Positions 12,014 to 22,725 of a DNA stretch of 64,000 bases are shown piece by piece (within the stretch, counting starts at the first letter, position 1; each line of letters begins with the position of its first letter). The notes below the pieces were generated by a model, which saw only the letters and a list, made by a program, of their open reading frames with translations, was not told the DNA's origin and ran no database searches. Where the stretch lies: NCBI GenBank assembly GCA_002270565.1, contig NQMI01000030.1:1-64000 (forward strand), read 5' to 3'. The stretch comes from Stenocarpella maydis (Eukaryota; Ascomycota; Sordariomycetes; Diaporthales; Diaporthaceae). A program made the translations under genes and the position numbers.

Positions 12014-13216
12014 TCACGGCACTGCTTTATTTGAGAGCCGCAACGATCTCTGAACTGTTTCCTAGGAACCCTGTGCGTCGATTTTATCAGCAATGTGGGT
12101 TGGAATAATGGAACCCACAGAATACACTTACCGTAACCATCGGCGTTGTACCTTGTCATCTCGGTGGCATAGGGCGGGCTAACAGTGGCACTAATGTCAT
12201 CCACATACACGGCATCGTATCCTGCTTGGCACGTTAGTAAGGTAAAGCGCACCACACACAGCATCGCCAAGTTTGATGGCCGGGGAGGGGGGGGGTTCTC
12301 ATGCCCTTGAAGTACGCATCGACCAGGGTGCTCCAGACGCACTGGTCGGCGTTGACGCCGCCAAAGAAGATGGTGGTGATTTCATTCTCCTGCAGCCAGA
12401 GGCCAAAGGGGGTCTGGGGCCCCCAGAGGCCGCTGAGGCGGTTCTTGTTGAAGTAGAGGTCGGTGCCAGCGGCGAGCCCCTCGTCCATCATGGGGCCCAG
12501 CACGCCCCAGGGGCGCGAGTTCCAGGCGCCGCGCATGAGCATGGGCCCGGCGTCGACCATCTGGGTCCCGTTGCCGTAGGCGTCGGAGGGCACGGTTCCC
12601 ATGTCGCTGCCGAAGCTCTGGTCGGCGAGGTCCGACCCGTTCTGGGTGAAGCCGGCCTTGAAGGCGGGCGGGATGGTGAGGAGGTCGTTGTGCGTCAGCC
12701 CCCAGTTGACCCACGTCACCTTCATGCCGGCGCCCCTGAAGGCCCGGATCATGTCGACGGTGGGGCCCTCGGCGGCGGCGCGCCCTGCCGTGGCCGCCGC
12801 GTTCAGCGCCGGGTGCACTGATGGCGGTGTTAGTACCAGGACATCCCAAGACGTGGAGGACGGAGATCCGTGGCTGGGCGGGGGTGATGCTTACGGAATG
12901 TGTTCTGCATGTCGATGATGCAAAGAACGGTCCTGTTCGGCTCGAGCAGCACCGCAGGCCGCGACCCGCGCATCGGCACCACGCGCGGCGCCGTCACCGC
13001 CATGGTGTCCCCGCGCGTCAGGTCGACGGTGCCGTTGTCGAGCACCTTCCAGTAGTTGTACGCGTTGCCCAGCGTCTTGACGGGCCCGTCGAAGCCGTTG
13101 CCGACCAGCCCGTAGGTCTGCCGGCGCTCCAGCGATAGCGGCTGCGAAGCATCATCTGCGAAGATGGCGGCGGCGGCCGCCGCCGTGGCGGACATCAAGA
13201 GGCTGAGGATTTGCAT
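12014..13216 (-). CDS. Secreted isochorismatase-family (cysteine hydrolase) protein
   Basis: Four exons (13216-12895, 12817-12305, 12221-12132, 12054-12014) keep phase throughout and give 321 residues. The N-terminus (MQILSLLMSATAAAAAA) is a signal peptide. The catalytic triad of the isochorismatase fold is present: Asp102 in CIIDMQNTF, Lys232 in YFNKNRLSG, and Cys267 in GVNADQCVWSTLVDAYFKG. The first intron has a perfect TACTAAC branch site. The second appears to use a GC donor (GCATGA) with a TACTAAC branch, because only this joins FKG to YDAVYVDDISATVS in frame. The last small exon is the least certain. Family members hydrolyse amide or vinyl-ether bonds of small molecules; the substrate here is unknown, and secretion suggests an extracellular or vacuolar one. 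Confidence 0.82.
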
Positions 13217-14670
13217 CGCGAGGCCTGAGTGCGTCACTGTTCAGGTTTGGTGCTGTGACCTAACAGGACGAGACCATATCAGCCATAATGGCGTCGGATA
13301 GCCTGGCTTTTATCCCCAGCCGGCGGAGTGGCCTTTGGAGGCCGGTGATGGGCGGTCAGTCGGCGATAGGGTGAAGCGGACGAACAAGCTTAGCACATGA
13401 GATGGCCACGGGCGTCCTTGTAGCAATAGCTGGGTGGATCTTCGAATAGAGTTTCGGCAGATGGCAACTCCAGTTGGCAAAGCATACAGTATGGTGATCA
13501 TGGACGTCGATGCGCTGCTTTGGCAGCTTCTTTGGTACACTAGGATTTCGCATTGTCGCTCCTCAGGGCTTTCTCCGTTTAAAAAAGGTTAATTTGTGAC
13601 TCCTGAAGCTGTTATGGCAGTGTCCCTGCTCTATCTGGGCGCCCCCAAGAGAAGGCAATATATTAACCTCTGGCAACCCTTGTGAAACCAACAAGTCAAC
13701 CAAAGTAGCTGTCTATAACGTAATGAAGGCTCAAGCAAAGAATAAGATTTGATGGATCGAACAGCAGTACATTACTTCCAATGCAAGGTCATAGAGTCAT
13801 AAAGATCAAGTTAGGGGAAGCCCTGTATCCCCCCCACCCCATGACCCCTGACTCGCAAGGCATTAGAAGGACGTCCGTCCTGTCCGCTAGGGCATGATGA
13901 TCCACTCATTCCACTTTGCGGGGCACTGTTCGTCCCGAGGTCTCGCCCAACCTCCTCCGACGGGCACCCCCACAGGGATGTCCGACGGTAAATCGGATTT
14001 TTGGTTTTTAATACATCAAGTCACACTCTGCCCAATATATTACCCAAAGCGACTTTGGGTGGAGAAGCCGATATTCAACGTTTTGGACCCTTGAGGGGGT
14101 TGTACACTAAAGATCGCACAAGCAAGGAACAAGATGGCTCGGCGAACCAAGGACCGTTGTTCTTGCATCAAGACTGCGGTGTGTGTGGGCTTCGGTTCCT
14201 CCCGTCTGCTCCGGTTTCCGCTTGAGCCTTTTTACGCGAAGAATACCCCGCTGCCCGCACGAGGTCTACGCCAGATCTATGCCAGCCATCATCCGCTCGA
14301 GCGCCCATCAAGCTTTTAACTTCTGCCCTTCGAGCACAAGCAATCAAAGTGTGCTACTGTAGAGTCTTATAGCCCCTTTACTTAAAAACTCTAAATCACC
14401 CCACTATAAACCCTCATTATGCTATAAACCCATTCATATGCTATAGGGGTCTGCAGCTGCAAGGGCTGCAAAGGGCCGTCTAAGGTCTCCAGCCTTAAAA
14501 GGCTCAGGGCAGGTCTAGAGGGTTAGGGTAGGCTTAAAGGGTTGGGGCCCAATAGATGGTAGCTTTCTTTCCCTATTTGATAAGTGCTTATAAATGCTTC
14601 TGATCCCCTTAGAAAATTTTATACTGGGTGGGTGGAAGTGCAGCTCGCCAGGCCGCATGCTAAAAGGGTT
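13217..14670. other. Gene-free spacer
   Basis: No coding region supported. The part at about 14340-14560 is rich in CTATAAACCC- and AAGGGCTGCAAAGGG-like short motifs and looks like degenerate repetitive DNA, running into the homopolymer tract at 14.67 kb. Confidence 0.45.
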
Positions 14671-14671
14671 A

Positions 14672-14736
14672 GGGGGGAAAAAAAAAAAAAAAAAAAGGGG
14701 GGGGGGGGGGGGGGGGTTTTTTTTTTTTTTTTTTTT
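14672..14736. repeat. Consecutive homopolymers: G6, A19, G20, T20
   Basis: A run of 6 G is followed directly by 19 A, 20 G and 20 T. Such a stack is unusual in genomic DNA. It sits just upstream of the truncated transporter pseudogene and may mark a poor assembly join or a hard-to-read microsatellite. Confidence 0.8.
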
Positions 14737-14796
14737 GTTCACGAATTGTAAAGCATACCCTCTAATGTCTCTTTATACTAGATTCAGCTTTGGCTG

Positions 14797-15978
14797 AGTC
14801 TTTGGCGCTTCGGCTTTCATTATGGCAACCTCTTGTGTGCCTTTAGTTATTGCACTTGTCATTGCTAGCCGCAAAAGCCGAATTGACAGTCAAGCTGCTC
14901 ATGTTGAGGCAGGCATGTGCCGCAGGCCGTTGCTACACATCTTCCGATATTTCTTGATCAAGCTGGACTTCTTAGGGATAATATTAGCCATAGCAGGGTT
15001 CTGCTTAGTCCTTTTACCGCTTGGTCTCGCAATTACATTCCAGAACGGTTGGAGGAGCACCACGGTCAACGCAATGGTTGTCGCTGGGTCTCTTAGCATG
15101 GTTGGGCTCATTGTCTGGGAGAAGTGGCTCGCTCCTGTGCCGTGTGTCAATATGCACTTGATGCGGAACAAAAACGTCCTTGGGGGCTGCCTCGTAGTAC
15201 TATTCTCAAGTGGATCACTAGGATTCTGGCAACCATACTACAGCTCCTATCTTCAAGTTGTCCACAACCAGAGCATCGCCAACGCTGGCTACGTCACCAA
15301 TGCTTTCTATTTGGCATTCGCAGTCTCTGCCCCATTTCTGGGAGTGTAAGTCAGACTCAGCCCTTTGGAACTTTGTCGTGTCTAGGTAACTTTAGAACAG
15401 TTCTCAAGTCTCATTCGGGTTACTGGAAATTACAAATATCCCGCTTTGTGTGCTGCACCTTTACTAGGCATATTTATAGGCTTACTACTGGTCTTCCACC
15501 AACCCGATTCTGCGCTGGGCCTACTGTTCATATGCCAGGTGCTCATAGGTGTCTCTGAGAGGGCCCCTACAGCGGCCAGCCTGATGCCAGTCTCAAGCAC
15601 CTTCGGTCACAGGGACATTGCTGCTATAATTGGTATCTGTGGTACATTTCCTCAGTAGGCATGGCTACCACTCTCGGCTTGTCGGGAACTATATGGACAA
15701 ATTTCCTTCCCACGGCCCTAGAAGCTGCCTTGCCTCCAGAGAGTAAGCACCTCACGACCGGGATATTTGGGTTCTTGGAAATCCAAAAGCAATACGCTCT
15801 CCAGAGACCAATCCGGGATGCAATTGCAGCAGCGTATTGGGCCGCCAAACAGAAGACGGTCATCGCGGGCGTATGCATGACGCCGTTGGCCATTGGGTGC
15901 GTGTTAACATAGAGAAGCATCAATGTCAAGCATTTGGACGAGGCCGAAGTAGGGACGGCAAGAGTGGTGATCTGGTGA
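14797..15978 (+). pseudogene. Siderophore-iron-transporter-type MFS pseudogene (5' truncated)
   Basis: Remains of the second half of a major-facilitator protein of the ARN/SIT type. A WRFGFHYG relic near 14800 shifts frame into the open stretch from 14822, which carries the loop-plus-membrane segments LDFLGIILAIAGFCLVLLP and LMRNKNVLGGCLVVLFSSGS. A 57-bp intron with a GTGTAAG donor (15344-15400) keeps phase into SSLIRVTGNYKYPALCAAP and FIGLLLVFHQPDSALGLLFI. Then a one-base shift near 15640 leads to GLSGTIWTNFLPTALEAALP, and an in-frame TAG at 15910-15912 interrupts VLT(W?)RSINVKHLDEAEV, the family's typical tail ending at 15978. Two shifts, a nonsense codon and loss of the first six or so membrane helices make it non-functional. 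TGG to TAG is a RIP-type transition. Confidence 0.82.
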
Positions 15979-17539
15979 GGCACCACTACTCCTTGCAATC
16001 AAATACAGCTCGTTAGCAACTGCCCAGGTGCTTGAAAAAGACTTCTGACCAGAAGCTTTTAAGTTGGATCTTGATGCTATGTTAGGCTGAATCTACCTAG
16101 GTACCTTACATAGCTGCCAGTATAGACCACATATAGAAGAGGAACTGGAGGACTATGCAAGATATATTATTTCAGCAGTACCGTTGTAGTTGATTGACAC
16201 TTTGCTATCATTAGATATTCTAAAGGCTTCCTACCTTACATATGTTTCCCTAGGTAAACTTAAACTATTGAATAGAACAGTCAAGAACTTGCCTGCAATG
16301 AAAGGTGTCAGTTCTTATGCAAGTGTGAGATCGAAATCTCTCCCCCAGACGGCAAAATATCGCCAGTCAGATAAGACGTTTACTGCTGCCCAAATCACAT
16401 ACTACACTTGGGGCCTCGCCACCAGTTCTCCCCGCCCCCCAAGAAGGACACAATACCGCTTCAATAGCAATATGTTCTGGCGCCAAACATACTGCGCGCG
16501 TCCTGGCGCCTTGTGTTACCAAATCCCCCAAGCACATACCGAGGTAAGAATAATAACTGATTGTTTACGCTCTCTTCCATAGCATCAATTCCAAGGCATG
16601 ACACTAATTATCTCGGGGGCCTGCTAGAGGGGCATGTAAGATGGACGGATTGCTTTCTAGTATGGACTGAACTGCCGGTTGGGCTATCCTACCAAAGAAA
16701 ATTTCATCCATCCCGCCAGCACAGATTCAGGGAATCGCGCCCATCAGTCATGCGATCCTCGAAGCGAGTGCAAAGTCGGCGGTCTTTGCTTGAAGTTTGA
16801 CCCCTTCAACAACGAAATGATGCGACGAGGTGAAGATTGGAGGATGAATGACTGAGCACAGCCTGACCTACGCAGCTAGTATTCGCGTCAGCACGAGCGC
16901 GAGAGACATCAGACTGGCGAAACTCGACCATCCCAACCTGCCAGTTTCCAGAGCATTTCCATCTCCTCCTCAAGCGGCACGTTTCCCTTACAACCATGAG
17001 GTAAACAGCTTTTCCTTGTCGCCCTCTGCGAGGGCATCAGCTTCATTTCCCGGCAGTTTTCCTAATCCCGGACAGTATGATGCGGACAGTCAAGAGTTTG
17101 TTGAAGGAGCCATGGGCGGAGGTTACTGGCAATCAGGACGGTCAGTGCATGTCATGGCGTCTGAGCGTACCGCAGGTCGATGTACGGCAGCGCCTAAGTT
17201 AATCGCCAATATCTAAAAATATTTTTACTAGATATTGCAAAAAACCCTGCGAATTTCGACATCAGACTTACGGTTCGAGTAAATTACTGTATTTCAAATC
17301 CAATTAGACCATGAGTGAGGCAATCACTGTGTGGGTATGCAGTCGTTGAATGCCAATGTGCTACAAGTTGATTTCAGCCGCTAGAATGCGGACCATTGTA
17401 GACTGCCTGCCATATTGTGGTAATATACACCAAGGACTCCACCACCGGAGAAATGACACCCCAAAAAATATATACGTGGCGTAAAACAAATTCATGAGCA
17501 CATGCCTGTTGAGCCTGACGGCCTTACCCGGTAACGTCT
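15979..17539. other. Gene-free spacer
   Basis: About 1.5 kb with only short frames. No motif, repeat or exon chain was recognised. Confidence 0.5.
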
Positions 17540-18712
17540 CTATGCGTTCGCGCGGTGAAACCGCATGCGCCGGGTCTTCTTTTCGCTGCTCCTTTTCTCT
17601 GGCTTACCGCCGCGGCTGCAGTCCTCTTTGCTGTCTTCACTGCCGTTCGTGCTAGGAACCTCAGCTCCAGACCCAGTTCCCTCGGCCTTGTTGCTGAAAG
17701 GCTGGCCAGAGCTGCCGCTGGCTGCCTTGTTGTCGGTAGCGCCGTTAGCCTGCTCGCCTGAGCTGCCAGGGCTGCCTCCAGAACTGCTGCTGCCACCGCC
17801 GGTCCCGTTGCTACCGCCAGCTCCGCTAGGCCACACGGCGTGCTGGCCAACCGTTGTGTAAGGGTAGTTCTCGGCACCATATATAAAGAAGCGCAGGGCC
17901 GGGTCGTTGGCATCGTAGAGGCCTGGGATCTTGACCGTGGGACTTGGCTTGCCGCTGCCGCTGCCCGTGACCTCGATCTGGGCGCACATGACGTAGAACT
18001 CGGCATCGCCGGTAGAGGCGCCGTGGATCGCGATGTGCTCCAACCGGAACAGGTAGTTGCCTGGCTCCATCTCCGTCGGGACTGTGACATTGATAGATGG
18101 CTTGTCATATGAACACCAGTCCTGGTCCTGGAGTTTACCAGGCTTGGTGTTTCGGCAGGTAGTTGCCTCCCAGACTGCGGAAAAAGAGTTAGACTTTGAT
18201 TTGGGTAAGGTTTTGTTTCACCTCCTTCCACTTTAACTTGGTGGGCGGGAACTCACGTTTAAACCAGTCACCATCTCCATTGTATTCGCGGACGTCGCCT
18301 GGCGCCTTGGATGCGTGGATCGTCAAGGGCCCGGGGTGCTTCATCGTAGCATAGTACCATAGCTCAAAGCCAACCTCATCTCCGGCAGCGACTTTGAGAA
18401 CCTTTGTTTTCTGAGCATTTTCAAAAGTTCCCTGTGGTCAAAGAAGCGAGTGTTAGGAACCAATGGTAACTTCCATGTAGGGGGTCCCGTGTCGGGACAG
18501 AGTATACGTACCGAGTTGCAGCGGAGGTCATCGCCTACACCCGCGTTCTTAAACGGCTTCAGCCCAACAATGCCGTTGCTATTCTCTCGAATGTACTCAA
18601 AGTCGCCCGACTTCTGGCCTTTGTATATCGTCTTGGAAAAACGATAATGAGCCTCGGCAACGTTGGCCGTCGCGAGAGCCCAGGTTGCAAGAGTGAGCAA
18701 GTTTGAATGCAT
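17540..18712 (-). CDS. AA9 (former GH61) lytic polysaccharide monooxygenase
   Basis: Three exons (18712-18512, 18431-18257, 18174-17540) stay in phase and give 336 residues. Signal cleavage after Ala21 exposes His22 (AEA-HYRF), the N-terminal histidine of the copper brace. The second brace histidine is likely in MKHPGPLTIHAS, and EFYVMCAQIEVTG holds the conserved Gln-x-Tyr-type region. YLFRLEHIAIHGA is the family's conserved strand. Oxidative cleavage of cellulose or hemicellulose outside the cell is the family role. The catalytic domain ends near LRFFIYGAENYPYTT. After it come about 100 residues of Ser/Gly-rich linker and a very basic tail (RSSEKKTRRMRFHRANA) instead of a CBM1 cellulose-binding module, which is unusual. 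Confidence 0.9.
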
Positions 18713-20289
18713 CGTTTCAGGGCGGTTGTTGGCTTGTATGGTTCTGATTCTGGTTGAGCTGAAGTGAAGTATGAGAAAATGAGGGATGCTGAAAAGAACG
18801 CAAGCTCTGGTCTATCTGGCCAGAGACTGATGAGTGCTGAGGTTTGAAGAGTGGTGTGGGGTGCTTTTAGTCTGGTCTCAGGGACGGGACGCACACGATC
18901 TTTAATAACGAATGGCTCATCGATTGGCCCACTATTCCAGCCGTTGCCATAAATGTTGAAAAATAGTACATCCCAAATATTTTCCCCCTGGTGACTTGCA
19001 TCTAACACTTACTATCATATTGCGGAGTGGCCCCTGAGTTTTCTTGTGTTAACTCGTCTTGATGAACATAGCCTCTGATTCTTGTTTAATTGGGCTCGCC
19101 AAGGGCTTGTCTTTGATGCGTATATACAACGCCCAGGCACGTGATTAGTAACAAACAAGACGAACACAGGGCAAACAATGCCTAGAGAGGTTTCATTGGC
19201 AGCAGCTGGACTCAAACTGAGTCCTACTCCACACTTGGCAGTTTCAAAACATAGCTGCATTAAGACGAATATCCGATGCTGCTTGGCGCCTTGGCTGATG
19301 TTTCTTAATTAAGCGCAGACGCGGGTGACCCGAGTTAAGGGTGCGAGGGGCACTCATTAAGCGCAGACGGGAAGACCCGAGCTTTTGAGGGGCGCTCACG
19401 GCTGTGCTCGAGTTGTGCGCGGCAAATTGATGTTTCCACCAAACCTTTGTGAGACTCGGGTCACTCCCGTCTGCGCCTAAGTTACGTGACAAAGGTTCCC
19501 ACTTGAGCACCATCAATAGTTATTGGAATCTGTCAAAAAGGTTACATAAGATAGTTGTTGAGGATAGGTGCCGATACAGTCTCTTGGTATTGCTCGCAAG
19601 TGCTTTTGGTCACTCCGTTCTACGCTTATCCCTGGGTGAATCCCCGGCAGGCGGCAATTGAAGTACGCCCCTGGACACAGCCAAGCAGTCGGGCCAAAAA
19701 TGCTACCCCTGGAGCTCGCGGCGGGCCGCAAGGTACCAGGAACAAGTGGTGTGTTTGTCCGTTGAATTGCGCTCGAGAAACAAATGCCCGCGGGACGCGC
19801 GCTGATCAATCACATTATCGGACGAGTGTTGTTTCTCTGGGAGGAGTGCAACATCCCGGAGTTTTGTTTCCATCCGACAACACCACCTTGGCATGCTAAA
19901 TTTAGCCAAGCATACCTGATTTCCAAGACCTCAGGATAATTTTAGAGCAGGGCCTCATAGTGGGGTTTCCTTCTAAATAATCATAAACTTACATGATCAA
20001 CAACTAATTAAGCCTACTGTAAACATGTCGGCAATGAATTGCCACACAAATGGCCCAAGGCAATGAGTCGCAAGCACGGTCTACACTTGTTGGACCGGGG
20101 AATTGTAATTGAGTATGATCCGCTTGGGGTCAAAGATATCCATGGGATCTCATCCTGCTGGAATGTATTAACAATGTTCTGTGCATCATTAATTCTGATC
20201 ATTATCCCATCACAAACCAGACCCAGCGTAAGCTGTATAATTATGAGGATAGGCAGCATCTAGGACTTTATATTTCGTAGGTAGACAGC
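18713..20289. other. Gene-free spacer with a small inverted-repeat element
   Basis: No genes supported. The upstream part should hold the LPMO promoter. A 170-bp repeat structure lies at 19309-19480. Confidence 0.5.
19309..19480. repeat. MITE-like element: tandem plus inverted GCGCAGACGGG motif
   Basis: TTAAGCGCAGACG..GACCCGAG occurs at about 19309-19336 and again, as the start of a second roughly 46-bp unit, at 19357-19382. Its reverse complement (CTCGGGTCACTCCCGTCTGC) stands at 19454-19473. The layout resembles a miniature inverted-repeat element with one duplicated end. Confidence 0.55.
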
Positions 20290-20904
20290 TCACTTCCTAT
20301 TAACTTTTGAAATATCTTTCGGCCTTGGTTCCGGGCATACGCAAGCGAAATAAGGGTCGAAGAACTTCTCATGACTGCTTGGAGGCTCTTCATGGGTTTT
20401 CATCATGGCGAACTTTGCAATTTCACGCAACGACAAATTCAAGATCCCCGAAACACAGAGCTTGACCCAGCTGGCAGTGGCTAGCCAGCTCCTCATCTTC
20501 ACTGCAATCAGCAAGTTGAAGCCTTGCGTCGCCGACGACTGAGGGAGATCAATGCCTTCAGCCTCCATGCGGAGGATAGCAGCTAGATGCACCCATCGGG
20601 CAAGTTTAATAGCCTCTGAAGCGCTGCCCTCCTAGTCCAACCTGAGGGTCTGCATACGAAGAGACGATCAGTCAATATTGTCAGACTCTACAGCTTTTAG
20701 GATGGAAGCAGCTCATCATACGGCCAGTCTAGGGACCGAGCGATCCCTCCACACATACATGGGGCCCTCAGGAGTTGCCTTGCTCCACGCCGGCAGGCCG
20801 AAAGTGACTTGGATATCCTTCGTAGTGACATCCTGATGCCGGACTTTCTTTTCTACCAGCTGCAGATTTTCCGCAGCGGTTACGGGAGTCAACCCGATCG
20901 TCAT
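20290..20904 (-). pseudogene. Decayed two-exon gene fragment, family not recognised
   Basis: On the minus strand an open frame from the ATG at 20904 has coding character (AENLQLVEKKVRHQDVTTKD, FGLPAWSKATPEGPMYVW). It ends in a plausible GTATGA donor at 20721. A TGCAG acceptor at 20650 keeps phase into TLRLD, then an in-frame TAG, then EGSASEAIKLARWVHLAAIL and GFNLLIAVKMRSWLATASW up to a stop at 20290. The 72-bp intron, kept frame and amino-acid composition argue for a former gene interrupted by one nonsense codon. I do not recognise the family. Confidence 0.4.
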
Positions 20905-22725
20905 CGCAGCTCATCTTACCCTAATGGAGAAAGTGGGTTCCGGCTCTCAGCTCGATTTCTACATGAATTGTCTTGGCCCTCGCATCATGCTGCCGGCAGC
21001 CGGTTGGCCTTGGAGCACTGTGAATTGTGGGGGTTGCCGTAGTGAATGCGGTGGTCGCAGTGGTCGCAGTGGTCGCGTGACCACCGCTTTGCAAACGGCA
21101 CCAATCCTTCATTCATTCAGCGGAGCGGGACGTGTATCGAGCATGCGAAGCGTGCGAGATATGCGGCCCGCGTAGCGTTCTTACCCAGCGTAATCACCCG
21201 AAAGTTATCTGAGTCTGGATTGGTCTGTTCAGAATCCTCAAGTCTGGATTGGTCAATAACGATGTACCTCTGAAAGTATTTAGCCGAGAGGAAATTATTA
21301 AGAAGACATATCGTTGAAAATCATGGTCCGTTATTAAAGAGGAAGGCGCGAGCCGGAAGGGGGCGTGGTAAGGCGCCGCAGGCTTAGCGCCGCAGGCAGG
21401 GGGTCCTAGGGGGTTCCCCCCTAGAAACAACAAGAGGACGCCTTCAGAACAGACTGAATCTATCACCAAGTTGCTTTAAAACAGTCAATTCATATCGTTT
21501 AGCGGTTTCTATGGTGTTGATAATGAAGAAGCGTGGTTAATATTGGGCGTGGAGCGTGCTTGGGTTGCTTAGTCAGCTAGGGGCTGCAAGAGGCATGGGG
21601 ATAAGCAGAATGCTACGCCGCAAGCGGAGTGGGCCAGCATATCTTGCACGCGAAGCGTGCGAGATACACATCCCGCTCCGCTGATCCCTAGGCCGTTGGG
21701 TGTGCGAGTTGACGATTGGCGAGTTGACGATTGCTTCGGGCTGGCAATAGAATGTAGATACTAGGGCTGACAATTGAGCCAGCGGCCCCAAGGTCTATTT
21801 TACCTACTTAGGTAGGGTCTCCTGGGGCTGCCGCTGTATTTATAGCCGGGACCGATGGATTTACATTCCACAGCAACTGGCGAGGCTCTGCTGGGCCTCG
21901 AAGTTGCGCCAAGTGGTGTTCCAGCACGAGAAGTTGACTCACCACCAATGGAATCACAGCCAAATCATTAACTAGCTCCAGCCCACTTATGGCTGAGGAA
22001 GGGTAAGAGGTTTAATAGACAGTAAATGACACAAGTTACACAACAAACGATCACCCTCTCTATTTCGGGTTTGGCTTGGTGAGTACCTTGTGATGTACTT
22101 AATATACTTGCATTGAACACTGCCCCGGGAGGCTGAAGGGGGCAGACGGCACCTCAGAGGGAAGTCGGTGTTGCCCGTTACTGCAGTATGACACCAGCCG
22201 CAATATTACGTGCATACCGAAAGGTTGTACACGTGGGGGGCTAGGCCAATGGCAGCCAACAATCGTCTGCATCAAGATAACGAGAGGATTGCTGCTGCCT
22301 GCGGTGGCTTCGCATAGGAATTGATGGACTCTCCTCATTTTTTAGCCAAGGACGAGCTTATCGCATTTGTACCACAACAGGAACATTGAAGCGCCGATGT
22401 CGTCAGCTTCGCAAATATAAAAACAGGACCTCCCAGTACTAGATTTGCTGGCTCTGTTGTCCATACTTGCTCCACGGAGCCTTCATGAACTGCTGGACAC
22501 GCCAAAGTGGCCATCGAAGCTAACTTATGCCACCGCCCAAAAGAGATTGTGCCGCTCAGATCTACCCACTTCATTAGCCCAATTTGATCCCACACGCAAA
22601 CCAGCTTCAGCCGCTTTGGGCTTGAGAGTCCAGAGGCCACCGGCTTGCCCCATATGCCAGGCACAACCGACACCGAGCTCGTCCATCGTGACTCGCCTCT
22701 ACTAGAGAGGTAGATCACCGAGAGG
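20905..22725. other. Repeat-containing spacer upstream of the HET gene
   Basis: Contains the inverted-repeat element at 21118-21683 and short GGTCGCAGT repeats just before it (about 21050-21075). No coding region supported. The last few hundred bases should hold the promoter of the HET gene. Confidence 0.5.
21118..21683. mobile_element. Non-autonomous element with ~65-bp terminal inverted repeats
   Basis: The left arm (21118-21185) starts CAGCGGAGCGGGACGTGTAT and contains GCATGCGAAGCGTGCGAGAT. The right arm (about 21608-21683), read in reverse, starts CAGCGGAGCGGGATGTGTAT and contains GCACGCTTCGCGTGCAAGAT. The 566-bp body has no coding capacity, and internal sequence at about 21150-21300 recurs in diverged form at 51.99-52.18 kb. 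It is best read as a MITE-like element; no clear target-site duplication was found. Confidence 0.65.

Noticed and set aside
12273..12821. 182-codon plus-strand open frame
   Set aside because: Antisense of the isochorismatase exon; composition without family features.
17259..17290. GGTTCGA string as a tRNA B box
   Set aside because: No A box or acceptor pairing at the right distance.
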